Assembly: GCF_033807575.1 (NCBI RefSeq)
Contig: NC_084713.1
Span: 20,497,389-20,561,388 of the forward strand
DNA length: 64,000 bases
Origin: Cydia pomonella
Lineage: Eukaryota > Arthropoda > Insecta > Lepidoptera > Tortricidae
Direction of reading: 5' to 3'
Notes under the pieces: model-generated
Told to the model about the DNA's origin: nothing
Databases searched by the model: none
Seen by the model: only the letters and a program-made list of their open reading frames with translations
Made by a program: the position numbers and the translations under genes
Shown here: positions 1 through 10,958 of the stretch, in pieces
How positions within the stretch are numbered: the stretch's first letter is position 1
How the letters are laid out: each line of letters begins with the position of its first letter

Positions 1-835
1 TTTGATGATAATACATCAAAGCAAAACTTACTCCCAGCCTACTAAAAACATCTATCCAATATTAATGACTTCCTACGTACAATTTCTTGCACAATTCCCG
101 AACACAATACAACCTGTAACTTTGCCCCGATTCGCCATTTTCACAGCTAAATGAATAATAGACTAGAAAATTAAGTTTGCCTTTCAAGCTTGTATGCCGT
201 TCATCATTAAAATTAATTTGACTTCATGTTACCTACTCGCTAAACGCTTATTCATTTTGTTCTTAATTAAGCAATCTGTTTACAATAACCCCCATTAATT
301 GGTGTTCCGATGGGGGAATATTGATGAACCGAAGGAGTTTTAAATTTTGAAATTCGAACCTGTTAAGTTGGAGTTTGGGACTTTTCGTAGGCGAATTTTG
401 GGGAGTAAAAGCGTTAGCGCAGTTTTGTTTTAAATTAATTATGTGAAGTGCGAGTCGGACTCGGCTATTTTTTTTTTCTTAATTTATTTAGACACAAACA
501 GTCACTTAAACAAATGGATTTGAAGTACAATGTAGAGTACTTAACATACTTAAGAATCATAGACCTGGAGGTTCAATATTAAGTACATAATGTTAACATA
601 CATACTAACAGCATAAAGAAAATGAAATCATGAGCCATACTTAAATTCTATTTACTAGTCTTCAGAGGAGAAAAAAAAATACAATAAGTAGTATTACAGT
701 AAGCAAATAATAGAATAAATACTTCAAGCATTGTGTTTTTGCAAATTTCACTGATACGGGACAAATTTTAACTGAATGCATAATATGTATTATATAGTCA
801 AACCGAGATTGGTACTTTGCGAGATTTTATACCAA
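1..835. other. AT-rich stretch without recognised gene
   Basis: No frame of convincing length or composition. Poly-A/T runs are common. Around 437-460 there is a short match to the end of the GGGTTCCGT repeat family (GTGCGAGTCGGACTCGGC type) seen complete near 36648-36945. Nothing else supported. Confidence 0.5.
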
Positions 836-845
836 TTGGAGGTTA

Positions 846-962
846 ATTTGAACAAGAATGAATGAATGAATGAACGATGCTTTTATTCGAAACACATACA
901 ACAACATTAAAATAGACTCAAATCTAGGAAAATTAGAAGTTACAGTGCTGCGGGTGGTTCCA
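846..962 (-). repeat. LINE/SINE 3' end with ATGA-repeat tail
   Basis: The tandem GAATGAATGAATGAATGAA run followed by TGCTTTTATTCGAAACAC reads, on the minus strand, as a retroposon 3' end finishing in a short-period tail. Only the end is visible; no coding part is recognisable. Lineage is inferred from this architecture. Confidence 0.4.
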
Positions 963-1559
963 GAAGATATTATAAACTTCTAAATATGTCAATAAATACA
1001 AACGTTTGTAATAAAAAGGCCCTTAAATTGCATTTTTAATTTACAAAGATACAAAGAGAGGAAATTTCAAGGAGCTACCTATGAATTAGAAGAAACAAGC
1101 TACAGCATATTACCCCATACATAAAAGGAAAAAAAAATATAATGCAATTTTTAGGATGTTTTTCAAAAAGTAACAATTCTCAATTTTTTTTTATCTTATA
1201 CATAAATTTTGTATAAAAATATTTTCTTAGTTACATGGAAACATTCTTATAAAACAGGCAAAAAACACACATCATTAATGGAAACTTATCCCTTTGAGGG
1301 ATCTCTTCCAGTTAACCTTTATCAAATTGTTTCATCATACAAACTTAAAGTAGTAGACGGTTTTAACTTGCTCAATAAAGACATGTTTTTATTATACGCT
1401 CCAAATGTAGTTCTAATTAAAATATCGAAGAAGAAAATATTTTCACCCAATTTATTTGTGCTAACTTAGATCATTTATTTTATTAGTTAATAGTTATTAG
1501 AAATGCAACATTTAAGTAATATAAACAACCTATATGATATAACTTAAAAAATATTACAA

Positions 1560-1872
1560 AATTAAAACTAAAATTTAATTAGATTAATTTAACAACTATT
1601 AAATTTGGTAAATATACTAAAAACTAAACTACAAAACTTAAAACTTAGATTTAAAAATAAATAAAAATAGACTTAAAATAAAACTATCCCCCTGCGGCAT
1701 GGTGCCGTAGATGCTAGCAGCATTTCCTCGTTGTATCGCAAGACTAATTCTTTGAGCGAGGAAGCTGCCAGCTCTGCGGTCACCGGTGACCTCTCTAATC
1801 CTTTTCGAAAGTTCCTTAAAAAGGTTAAAGGCGCTCGGACCCCACGGACCAAGGGTGCTAACTCAATAAACA
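1560..1872 (-). pseudogene. 5'-truncated retrotransposon ORF tail, QRGNAAS family, copy 1
   Basis: On the minus strand one frame reads GPWGPSAFNLFKELSKR, then TGDRRAGSFLAQRISLAIQ, then RGNAASIYGTMPQGDS, and runs into an A/T-rich 3' tail (1560-1680). The same peptide recurs at five other places in this window, which marks it as a dispersed element and not a host gene. I take it as the C-terminal end of a non-LTR retrotransposon ORF from pattern memory; no catalytic domain is present. Copy 53760-54060 shares both the coding and the tail sequence. Confidence 0.6.
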
Positions 1873-1875
1873 TTT

Positions 1876-2085
1876 TTCTAAATAAAATAAAAATTGTTTA
1901 TTTCAGACATATAAATGTCCATAGAAGTATTAGTGAAACTTAAAAAAATTTAATAAGACTATGTTAGTTCATTTACATACTAAGTATAATGAAAACAAAA
2001 GTGAAAAAAATGGGAAACATTCCATTGGCAGAAGCAAGCAGTGAAAATAATTTATTCACTACTTGGTCCTACCAATGACCACTGA
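1876..2085 (-). repeat. LINE 3' UTR end (TTTATTTCAGACA type)
   Basis: The block AAATAAAAATTGTTTATTTC followed by AGACA is the reverse complement of a retroposon 3' terminus. It also occurs at 7010-7150 and 30918-31080, where it lies just downstream (minus strand) of recognisable ORF2 C-termini. Here the coding part is not recognisable. Confidence 0.4.
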
Positions 2086-2413
2086 TGTGTACCACCCAGT
2101 ACTTCGTTAGCGGGCAGTCCAGTTTATATATTTTATTAGCTTCGGTATTTCTGATTCGGTAATTTTTGAGTCTACCGTTATCTGGAACGTAGTATAAGTA
2201 ATAATATCCCATCCTACGGAATCCTAAATGCGTTACGTGTGCAGTTCAAGTTATGTTTTTAAAAATACTGCTGTTTTTATGCAGTTTGTTTTGTATTCCT
2301 GTTGCTGTAATCTTTTGAATGCTTTGTAGTTGAATAACCGCTTTTTAGGGTTTATTCGAATTTTCACGGTTTTGCATTTTTTTTCAAACAGCCTAAAAGA
2401 GTAAAAAAAATAT

Positions 2414-2664
2414 AACCGACTTCAGAAATTACCAAAAGCGCCATACATGTACCCTCCATGTACCTATAACATTTGAAGAGTTCCCTCGATTTCTCCAAGA
2501 TCCCATCATCAGACCCCGACTTGGTGCCAATGGTCATCTCGGGGTTATACCCGTACGATTAAAAAAAATAATGAAAATCGATTCACGATTCTCGGAGATA
2601 TCGAGTAACATACATACAAAAAAAACAGTCGAATTGAGAACCTCCTGCTTTTTTGAAGTCGGTT
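2414..2664. mobile_element. MITE with AACCGACTTCA inverted ends
   Basis: About 250 bp bounded by AACCGACTTCA at the left and TGAAGTCGGTT at the right, flanked by TA-containing sequence on both sides. It contains no ORF. This terminal sequence is one I associate with a very common lepidopteran repeat. Superfamily uncertain; TA flanks fit Tc1/mariner. Confidence 0.55.
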
Positions 2665-2776
2665 AATAAATTGTGTGTTCATTACATTTCAAATAAGAAT
2701 GATTATAATATGAATGTATTGGGTCAGAAAGTATTGACTTTTCTGTGAATGTCATAAAATAAACTCATTAAATAAA

Positions 2777-3010
2777 CTGACGACCGGTCTGGCCCTGCTA
2801 TGGTCCCGGGTTCGAATCCCGAAAAGGGCATTTATTTTTGTGATGAACACATATATTTGTTCCTGAGTCATGAGTGTTTTCTATGTATAATAAGTATGTA
2901 TTTATATATACAAGTCTGTATATAGTCGCCTAGTACCCATAGTACAAGCTTTTTCTTAGTTTAAGGCTAGGTTGATCTGTTCAAGATGTCTCCTAATATT
3001 ACTTTTTAAT
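2777..3010 (+). mobile_element. SINE family A (tRNA-headed), copy 1
   Basis: It starts with a tRNA-like head with a B-box GGTTCGAATCC (about 2808-2820), then GGGCATTTATT, then a body with TGTTCCTGAGTCATGAG and TTTTCTATGTAT. The same order of blocks appears in six other copies in the window (16718, 17974, 31752, 39562, 53037, 62140). RNA polymerase III transcription is inferred from the B-box. Confidence 0.75.
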
Positions 3011-3339
3011 TTATGTTTTATTTAAAGTATTCGAAAACCTAATTCTCGTACTTTATCGGTATGAACATTTTTATTTTATTGATTCAAAAAATGTACACAG
3101 CATTACAGCGAACTAATTCACTGTGAAATTTATAATAGACAGTATTTATACAAACTAGGTACATGAGACAGTCTAGAAAGGAAAAACAGAACAAATGTAA
3201 GAAAGAAGACTAATACAAGAACAGAAGATTCTCGCTTATCCATCATCTCACAGAACTTCATACATTCTTTATTCAGATCCATCCAACTACTTGCAAATAC
3301 ATCACATTCCGGTGCTAAACTCGTCTACTACTTTAAGTG

Positions 3340-3462
3340 TGTATGATGAAACAATTTGATACAGGTTAACTAAAAGGGATCTCTGACAGGGATAAGTTCA
3401 CCTTAATGATGTATGTTTTTTCCTGTTTTATGTTTCTTTTTTGTACAGTAAAGTGTTTTCCA
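3340..3462 (+). repeat. LINE 3' end (GTACAATAAAGTG type), copy 1
   Basis: AAAGGGATCTCTGACAGGGA followed by a T-rich stretch and TGTACAGTAAAGTG. The matching copy at 32878-32962 has the same order (GAGATCCCTTGTAAGGAT ... GTACAATAAAGTG). This is a short 5'-truncated end of a non-LTR retrotransposon, carrying its polyadenylation-like AATAAA region. Confidence 0.45.
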
Positions 3463-3602
3463 AAAAATTAAAGTCTTAGAAAAATTATTAAAATCGTTAA
3501 TTGTTATAATGCCCATAAAAATAGCGCCGACTTCACGAATATTTTGGACATATAAGAAGGCCAATCCAAACTACAGCAGTTGCTTCTATGGGGACTCCCT
3601 CT

Positions 3603-4174
3603 GGTTGCATAACAACATTTGTCATATTTTTAATTGTCATAACACTTTATGCATAAAATTGTAAGTCACAAAAATCTTTAGTCATAATTATTCCTGAGCA
3701 TAACTGGGTTTTTGCCATAAAAGAGTTATGTCATAATTTTTATAGTATTTAATTTAATTCGCATAAAAGTTTAGGTTAGGTTCGTTAGGTATGCACAAAA
3801 AATATATGACAACTGCTATGTATGTCATCAAATGTAATGGCTGAAAATGTAAGACACAATATAATATGACTTAACACTTAATATAATATAAGTAAACGTC
3901 CTAGAACTTGATTGCCTTTTTTAGGGTTCCGTACTCAAAGGGTCAAACGGGACCCTATTACTGAGACCCCGCCGCTATCCGTCCGTTCGTCCGTCTGTCA
4001 CCAGGCTGTATCTCATGAACAGTGATAGTTAGCCAGTTGAAATTTCTACAGATTATGTATTTCTGTTGCCGCTATAACAACAAAAAAATATGACTTTTCA
4101 TATCTATGCGCAATAATGATTATGACACAAGTTGTTATGCGTATCAAAGATATGACTTAAACTTGTATGCAACC
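3603..4174. mobile_element. Possible TIR element with GCATAA/TATGAC motifs, interrupted
   Basis: The ends GGTTGCATAACAA (left) and TTGTATGCAACC (right) are inverted. Between them are many GCATAA, TCATAA and TATGAC motifs. A GGGTTCCGT repeat fragment (3925-4095) sits inside, so the element appears to have been hit by a later insertion. No ORF. Moderate support, because the terminal match is short. Confidence 0.4.
3925..4095 (+). repeat. GGGTTCCGT dispersed repeat, 5' part
   Basis: Starts TTTTTTAGGGTTCCGTACTC and continues with GTCCGTCTGTCACCAGGCTG and GTATTTCTGTTGCCGC. It matches the fuller copy at 36648-36945 block by block but lacks its 3' half. A minus-strand fragment is at 50975-51040. 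This family is abundant in Lepidoptera by recollection; class unknown. Confidence 0.55.
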
Positions 4175-4789
4175 CAAAATGGACCCGATTCTATGTGATT
4201 AAATAATAAACTTCTAAATATAACTTTCACGATTTTAAACTAAGCTTCATATATCACCTTTGTAACGCCATCAATACCGCTTAGTTTCAAGTACGTCTAA
4301 CGGTTTTTAAACGTTAAATCCCACTTTAAACCATCGGTGAATCGTAAATCGTAAATTATTTGAAAACGTAGTGTCTCACCGACAAGCTGTTTGAGGCGTA
4401 AATCAAGATTTAGTACGAACATAGGGGTCATGCCTCAAAATGCGTGGGCAATAAATTGTGTAAATAAGAAATTTACCCCTAACTCATGGCGACTTCAAAG
4501 AGTGGAAAAGGAACAAGACTATTAAACTTGGGGGTAAAAAGTGTTATGTTTCGGCGTAATTAGTCTCGAAGGAATCGCGTAATTTATGGCTTTTAGCTTG
4601 ACACTGTCTGTGTTTTATGTTGGCTGAAATGCTTTGCAGAAACAGAAAGTAGACGTCAGATTTTATAATATGTTTTTAAATACTTTTTAAAACGAAATTA
4701 TTAACTACTTGTTTTAAAATCACAGTTCCCGACCTCTGTAAGTGAACTACGACTGTCTTAGCAGTGTCAAACTGACATAGAGTTAAACC

Positions 4790-4980
4790 AAGCTAAGTAG
4801 GCAGTGATTTTGATAGCCCAGGCTGTGGAAGTGTTTTGTGTCTAACTCTATTCGTTAACGTCTGCGTAACTTACTTTCACTCGCACTAATATGCGAGTAC
4901 GAGCGAAAGGTATAGAAAGTTAGGTATGCACACGCTAGCGAATATGCCAGAGTCAAACTGCTGGTAGTCAAAGAGCTGCC
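4790..4980. repeat. MITE-like fragment shared with 14860-14945
   Basis: The block CACGCTAGCGAATAT, GCCAGAGTCAAACTGCTGG, and AACTTACTTTC is present here and as reverse complement near 14860-14945. A GATAGCCCAGGCTGTG block at 4814-4830 also recurs at 33872-33888. No coding potential. Confidence 0.35.
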
Positions 4981-5191
4981 ATACTGGACCAGATCGACTT
5001 ATTAACTAATGTAATAAGTAAATGTCCTAGAACTTAATTGCCTTTTTTCTACTATTGGGTATTCTAGTATACATATATCGACATATTTATCTATATTTTT
5101 CGAGACACCATTTTGGAGTCTATTGCTAGGAATTAAAATTGCGGTAAACACTGATACACTAATGGTAATAATTAATAACTGGATTAATTAA

Positions 5192-5614
5192 GGGCCTTAT
5201 TTCACGATGTCCAAATAAAGCCCCGTCCAAAAAATACGCGAAATACAGTCAGCATCAAAAGTAGCGGAGCAAATAAGTATCTACCATTCTGTAACAGCTT
5301 AACAAAAAGTGATGTCTTTCATATAGAACAACTAACACTGTAAAAGATACTTAGAACGAGAATTTTAGAAATGTATCTATATTTGGAAAAGTTATCCAGG
5401 ATGTCAGATACTTTTGGCGCGTTGTTTCATCCGCTACTATTGATGCTGACTGAACTTGCCACTTATCTGAAGAATAAAGTCATCGTTGGCGTTTCACAAT
5501 CTTCTAATAAATTTAACTGGTAGATAAAGTGCTAAGTTTAGCAGGAAGTTTTATATGACAGTTAATTTAGTTGTTAATAAGCTATCCAATACTTGGAAAT
5601 TGTGAAACAGGCCC
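5192..5614. mobile_element. MITE with GGGCCTNNTTTCAC ends, host of a nested MITE
   Basis: Left end GGGCCTTATTTCACGATGTCC and right end GGAAATTGTGAAACAGGCCC are imperfect inverted repeats. The internal GCGTTTCACAATCTTC is a further subterminal repeat. The element is split by the 207-bp TA-flanked MITE at 5246-5452, so it must be older than that insertion. No ORF. Confidence 0.5.
5246..5452. mobile_element. TA-MITE, CAGTCAGCATCAAAAGTAGC ends, copy 1 (nested)
   Basis: Inverted ends CAGTCAGCATCAAAAGTAGC and GCTACTATTGATGCTGACTG, preceded by TA; the right flank has changed to AA. The same element in opposite orientation lies at 41916-42136 with clean TA duplications. Non-autonomous Tc1/mariner-type MITE by target-site preference; no ORF. 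Confidence 0.65.
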
Positions 5615-5897
5615 CAAAAAATATAAAACAAAGAATAATCCCCACATTATTTCCTCGTGATAAATTAATCCAATTGATTTCTTACAAACAAGAATGTTAA
5701 AGACAAACAGAGGGAAAGTTGCCAGTTGACAGCGGGTGACATTTCAATCGAGGGGATAAAACTAATATTATTACTGGGCTCCATTTATATTATTAGAAAA
5801 GTGAAATAAAGGGGATGTATCACGATGCTGTCATAGATAGAATTAATTTCGAGCCCGAATTAGTTAATGTGACCGAAATAAAAATAAGTATACACCA

Positions 5898-5930
5898 AGG
5901 GGAGTCACTTTTCTCTGCAGTTGACTGTAG
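5898..5930. repeat. Half-copy of the CAGTCAACTG MITE
   Basis: GGGGAGTCACTTTTCTCTGC followed by AGTTGACTGTA matches the right half of the complete small MITE at 8966-9041. The other half is missing. Confidence 0.4.
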
Positions 5931-6311
5931 TTACTTGGTATATAAGCATTATATAAGTTACCCTTTTGAACACATATTTTAAGAGGGGAAAATATCTTTG
6001 CGATCCTAACGAAACAACGGTACTTCTTCTATGAAATTCCATTTCGGAAGAACTTCTACTAGCTAAATCTTAACAAATCACTTTGATTTCGATGTAGATT
6101 GCTTCAGCAGGTGTCGCTTTAAAAAAAATGTATTTCAAATAAAAAAAAATATACCAATAAACCTAGTTTTTCATTGTGTCAAAAACATACTAGAAATCAC
6201 GGAGAATGGACAATATTTAGAAATGAAAAAACGTTTTCTCTTTTTATTACAAGCTTTTATTTTTAACTTCACGTGTATGTATCTTTGTTGCTTGTTTTGT
6301 ATGTATGTCCT

Positions 6312-6582
6312 GGCATCTTGCAAGTTAAATTTGACCTACTTCCCGGTATCCGATTAAACTGAAAATTTGCATACATATGTAATAATATTATGGTACCATC
6401 AAGCTGATCTGATGATGGAGACAGGAGGTGGACATAGGAACTCTGTAATAAAACAACGCAACCTAATTGTGTTTGGGGTTTTTAGAATTGTCTCGATGAG
6501 TATTAGTTGCCTGTGGAAAAAAAGTAGTCAGCGATAAAAGCATGTACCAAAAATGAAATTTTTGCCAAAAACTTATTGTATG
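6312..6582 (+). repeat. Dispersed repeat family R, copy 1
   Basis: Ordered blocks: ACTTCCCGG, GCTGATCTGATGATGGAGAC, CAACGCAACCTAATTGTG, TTTTTAGAATTGTCTCGATG, AGTCAGCGATAAAAGC, TTTTTGCCAAAAACTTATT. The same blocks occur at 9085-9330, 19365-19565 and, inverted, 24095-24375. The conserved right end suggests a retroposon 3' terminus; no ORF. Confidence 0.55.
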
Positions 6583-6599
6583 GTTGGGTACGTGCTATA

Positions 6600-7000
6600 C
6601 TTATCTCTTAAGAGAGCCCACTCTAGCGCAAAAATGTAGTTTTTTATATGGAATTTTTACATGATTTAATCAAGGGCTATTTATGACTATGCATAATTTC
6701 AAGCGCAGACTCTTACCAAAACATTGTGTTACTATTAAGTTATCATGGATATTGATAACTGATTATACTTGTGCTTTATTGCAATGAAAAAATTTTGGAA
6801 CAATAGCATGTCGGGCTATACTCAATATAGGGTTTCGTAGTTACCATTCTGTCAGAACAGGCTAAACAGGGGCTATTATCAAATATCATGTACATTACAA
6901 GCATAAGGGACTAAGGGAGTACCTTCGCAGCGCTTTGTACGTCGTTTTACTAAGAAGATAAGATTTTTTGCAATTACTCAAAAACGGCGGAACCGATCAT
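6600..7000. other. No gene seen
   Basis: AT-rich sequence between two repeats. No open frame with plausible codon use and no terminal repeats that I could match. Confidence 0.4.
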
Positions 7001-7009
7001 GTTCGCTAT

Positions 7010-7370
7010 AAAATAAAATAAAATAAAAATTATTTATTTCAGATCAAAGATCCATATTATGTTAGTACTTATACTCTAGACTTAATAACTATGTTAGTTT
7101 GAGAAAACACATAAAATAAAAACAAAAACCAAATAAAAACAAAAAAACTTCCTATTTGACCCTTCCAATGGCGACTTCGACCCAGTATTTTGTTGTAGGG
7201 CAGTCTAGGCTTTCCGACAATATCCTGAGGAGGCTATTGCCACTGCAACGCACTCGCCTAAGTAGTGATCCAACACGCTTGCGTCTGATTGCGAAAAAGT
7301 CATCACTTCGCGCTTCCGCAAACATGCTAGATGCACTACAGTGCTTGGGCAGTCGCAACAGCATCCTCAA
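7010..7370 (-). pseudogene. LINE ORF2 C-terminus and 3' UTR (Jockey/CR1-like)
   Basis: The minus-strand frame 7370-7152 reads MLLRLPKHCSASSMFAEAR, then DDFFAIRRKRVGSLLRRVR, then SGNSLLRILSESLD. This is the conserved C-terminal tail found after the reverse transcriptase domain of Jockey/CR1-type LINEs (family knowledge). It ends close to an A-rich 3' UTR (7010-7150) closing with the AAATAAAAATTATTTATTTC block. No RT domain remains. Degenerate relatives with the same NSLL/FA.RWD layout are at 30918-31240 and 34935-35010. Confidence 0.65.
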
Positions 7371-7379
7371 GACATAGTT

Positions 7380-8380
7380 TCCATTGACAGTATATGGTAG
7401 GTTTTAGTTTCACGATATTTTTAATATTTTTGGATCCATGGTTCTAAAGTTAGCGGTACACATATTTATTTTCGTTTGAAGCGGTTATTTCCGAAAATAT
7501 TTACTTTTTCAAAAAATGGTTGGAGTTTATGTGTTTTTTTTTTTTTTTTTCACTAATCACAATATATAATGTACCTATAATTAAAGTTTCGCCAAACTGT
7601 AAAACAGTTTGTTGGCGATGCGCTCCAACTAAACTAAAACAACAATACTGCTTAGGAACCATATATCGATAACGCAGCTGTCCCCCGGTCAATAATAAAC
7701 CATATTTCGACGCAATAAGCTGTCATAGCATTTGTCCGGTAAGTAATACCTACGCCGCACGGCTCGCGATAAATGAATCGACACTTATTGTTATTTCCGC
7801 GAATAAAGGTGCAAATTATATATTAAAGTCTACCTTAGATCAAAATAGGGTTTACTATTGTAGGCAGGTAAGTAAGTCTTTCTTTACATATCATTTTAGG
7901 AGTTAATATACGTATATTGTTATATTATCACACGCACAGACTGACATGGCGAAACTATAAGGGTTTCTAGGTACGAAACCCTAAACATAAACTATATTCA
8001 AATGTGTATAGTTAAACAATGCATTACTCAACTTCCTTACTAATTTGTTTGTATATTTGTTATATAAATAGGATTTTATTAAGACTGCAATGTTCTGTTC
8101 TCATGCGTTTTGTTCTGGGCTATTAAATAATAGGGTACCTACATTGTATTTATTTCAAAAGGTATTAAGTACTGTTGGTTTAAAAGTGACTTAAGTTGTT
8201 TTAAGTTTTTTAACGAGTAATGATGTATCAATAACGGATATTAAGTTTTTGTTGAAGCGTGACTGATGTTTGAGCTTGAATATTATCATTAAATCATTAA
8301 AATGCATTTAAGTTTGTCTATGATGAAATATTATTAATGTTCCCGGTGTGTTCAAAATAGTAGGTACACAAATTTTATGT
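7380..8380. other. No gene seen; AT-rich spacer
   Basis: Contains a T17-18 run near 7533-7550 and ordinary AT-rich DNA. Small frames here have no family resemblance or coding bias I can support. Confidence 0.4.
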
Positions 8381-8384
8381 TTGT

Positions 8385-8738
8385 TTAGGGGGAGACTTGT
8401 CGAGGTAGGCGATTTTTACCTCTTCTTCCTCGCGTTATCCCTGCATTTTGTAACGATTCATGGAAGCCTGGGGTCCGCTTAGAAACTAATCCCAAGAATT
8501 GCCGTAGACACTTATTTTGTACGAAAGTGATTGCCATCTGGCCTTCCAACCCAGAGGTTAAACTAGGCCTTATTGAGATTAGTCCGGTTTCCTCACGATG
8601 TTTTCTTTCACCGAAACATCGAATGATATTACGTACATAAGTTCCGAAAACCTCATTTTGGTACGAGCCGGGGTTGAACCCGCGACCTCCGGATTGCAAG
8701 TCGCACGCTCTTCCGCTAGGCCACCAGCGCTTAGAGGT
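8385..8738 (-). mobile_element. SINE family B (tRNA-headed), copy 1, near full length
   Basis: Reading the minus strand from 8738: AGCGCTGGTGGCCTAGCGG (A-box region), GGTTCAACCCCGG (B-box region), GGAACTTATGTACG, then the body motif CATCGTGAGGAAACCGGACT and CTCTGGGTTGGAAGGCCAGA. The tRNA-like head has a body attached directly downstream, so this is a SINE and not a tRNA gene. Other copies or pieces are at 21541, 30302, 32400, 39665 and 54485. Confidence 0.7.
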
Positions 8739-8804
8739 TTGAATCCCAGGAGACTTGAACCATTTTATTAAAGAAGTGTCAAATCCAAAGACTTAAGGTA
8801 CTGT

Positions 8805-8875
8805 TCGAATTCCGACTACACCAGCATTTCTGCTGCCGTAATTCGGTGTAACATTTCTGCCGCAAATGTCAAAAG
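8805..8875. repeat. Dispersed repeat with TTTCTGCTGC / CTGCCGCAAATGTC motifs
   Basis: GCATTTCTGCTGCCGTAA and TTTCTGCCGCAAATGTCAAA resemble blocks at 9655-9715, 10590-10645 and 17605-17770 (TTACTGCTGCAAATGTCAAA). Short, imperfect, possibly an old MITE or SINE family. Confidence 0.35.
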
Positions 8876-8965
8876 AATGATCATTTGTGGTGTTCCATGC
8901 CTAGAGGTCTTTATACTCCATGTACATGCTTTTATTTAACTTGTCCTGTTACGAGTAGTATGTTA

Positions 8966-9041
8966 CAGTCAACTGTAGAGAGAGGTGACCCTCCCTGCAT
9001 AGAGACTGATTGTATGGGGGAGTCACCTCTGCATTTGACTG
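8966..9041. mobile_element. 76-bp TA-MITE with CAGTCAACTG ends
   Basis: Inverted repeats CAGTCAACTGTAGAG and its partner CTCTGCATTTGACTG, with GGTGACCCTCC / GGGGGAGTCACC inside. Flanked by TA at 8964-8965 and 9042-9043, as expected for Tc1/mariner-type insertion. Confidence 0.6.
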
Positions 9042-9084
9042 TACATATGTTGGTTGGTTTGTTGGTTAGTTAGGGTGGGTCAAA

Positions 9085-9330
9085 TCTTGGAAGCAAAGTA
9101 TAACCCACTTCCCTATTTCCAATTGAGCTATAATTTTGCATTCATATGTAAGTCGAGTGACAAATATTATGGTACCATAGAGCTGATCTGATGATGGAGA
9201 GAGGAGGTGGCCATAGGAACCTAATTGTGTTTGAGGTTTTTAGAATTGTTTCAATGTGCGTTAGTTGCCTGTGATACAGTCAGCGATGAAAGCTTGGGCC
9301 AAAAATGATTTTTTTGCCAAAAAAATATTA
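9085..9330 (+). repeat. Dispersed repeat family R, copy 2
   Basis: Same ordered blocks as 6312-6582 (GCTGATCTGATGATGGAGA, TTTTTAGAATTGTTTCAATG, ACAGTCAGCGATGAAAGC). The GTGATAAAACAACGCAACC block has been shortened. Confidence 0.55.
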
Positions 9331-9788
9331 TATTAAGTTTTAGGTACTACTATGGTATGCAAGGTAACGTCATAAAATTACCTTAAACGGTTTTTAAAGG
9401 CAGTTGATCTGATTTAAAACGACTGGTAATAACTGTATAATACATAATTTTATATTGATAAACCAAGTCTTGTTGAAGTCTATAGGGACTCTTCTTTCAC
9501 GGACCTATGTCGTTTATGACTATCAACGCAATCTCAAGTTCCCCGAACGCGAATGTAATAAAGAATCAGAAAACAAAACAATATCGACGTGCAACGACGC
9601 GTAAAATATCGATACAATAACCAATGGCCGCGTGTAAAGGTGACATTCAGATGATCTGCACCAGCGGCGTTACTGCTGATTAAATTACTGCAGCAAATCT
9701 CAAAAATTCAAGCATCAACATTGATTTTGCCCTGTAATACTGAAGCAACATAGAAATAAGAAGTACCTAAACATAGAGTGCTCACTTT

Positions 9789-10128
9789 CAAGGCTCGGAA
9801 ACCGGTTTAATTTCTAAACCGTTATCATGTACTTGCCGCAAAACCTTTTAACTTCGGTTTCGCTCGAAAAACTGTTATTCTTAAACCGGTTTTTATCAGA
9901 ACAGTTCTTGACAAATTAACCGGTTTAGAGCAATAAAAACCGGTTTCTTCCTGTGTGAGTGTCGATGTGTATGTGGCACACCACCAAGCTGTTTCGTCGC
10001 TCGTCGATTAAACCGGTTTTTTAGGTTACAATAAAGTTCTTAAAATGTTCACGTTCTTATAAAAGGTCGGAGTAAAACCGAAATAAACCGTTTTATACCG
10101 GTATTTCATAAACCGGTTCCGAGCCTTG
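9789..10128. mobile_element. hAT-like MITE rich in ACCGGTTT
   Basis: A 340-bp element with inverted ends CAAGGCTCGGAAACCGGTTT and AAACCGGTTCCGAGCCTTG. The motif AACCGGTT or its variants occurs about nine times inside, on both strands. Flanks CTCACTTT and CTAACTTC agree at 6 of 8 positions, compatible with a decayed 8-bp hAT duplication. No ORF, so non-autonomous. Confidence 0.6.
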
Positions 10129-10448
10129 CTAACTTCATTTATCGGTTTTGGTACCAAACGCTTATTATTTTCGTAGTCAACATCTAGCCTCGAGTAGCGG
10201 AATTGTCATGACTGCTGCAATGACGTCAGAACGTAATTTATCAGCTAAATTATAATAATTGTTGCCCTAGAGTCATCTAAGATGTCGCTTTTGGTGGGGG
10301 ACCATTTTATGAGGGCGAGTCACCGTCTGTCGGAAATATAATTGTATACCCTTTTAATAAATAGGCGTTCGGTTTTATCCCATTGTATTTAGTCCATAAC
10401 TTTTCATTTTAGATTCCATCAATCCTCAATAGTCCTTAGACCATGGTG

Positions 10449-10496
10449 GATGCTGCCTCTGTGGGCATCCCATAAAACGGGCAAAGGCAGCATCCG
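10449..10496. other. Short hairpin GGATGCTGCCT
   Basis: GGATGCTGCCT at 10449 pairs with AGGCAGCATCC ending near 10496, with an inner GGGCATCCC/AAACGGGC loop region. Stem of about 11 bp plus partial inner pairing. Function unknown. Confidence 0.35.
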
Positions 10497-10849
10497 CTCA
10501 GTGTATGGTGGTAATAAAAAGAACCCACCAAGAAAAGAACACACCATACTCACTATAACACAAAAGTAGCAAAAAAGGTCATATAAAAATTCCGCAGCCG
10601 TAATATTGCAACAGTAAAGCGCTGCACTCGCAATCGGAATGCAACCTTAACCATAGCCGTGTGTAAACTTCCCAACCGGTATCTCGTAATGGATCGCTTA
10701 ATTTCGATTAACTCGAACAATAAGATGCCCGGAAATTGCTCCTTTTCGCTGTTCGTTTTATTTCGGTGTCCGGTTAAACAAATATGGTAACCGATTCTCA
10801 TTGAAAAATTTGTTCAAGTTTTGATCTTGTTATGATACGAATTTGACAC

Positions 10850-10908
10850 GACTCACAGTGCATCTCACGCGTACCAATAAGTACGAGTGAGATGCCTAAT
10901 GACACGAT
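10850..10908. repeat. Short inverted repeat around GTGAGATGC
   Basis: GACACGACTCACAGTGCATC and GAGTGAGATGCCTAATGACACG are imperfect inverted copies separated by about 20 bp. Likely a small MITE remnant; ends resemble those of the 44818-44911 hairpin (ATGACACG). Confidence 0.3.
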
Positions 10909-10958
10909 TCCGCCATTGGGTTTCTCGAGTACCAAGACAGCGATCGTCAAAATCGTAC

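Noticed and set aside
8385..8699. 104-codon minus-strand open frame
   Set aside because: Lies entirely inside SINE B copy 1, a non-coding pol III repeat.
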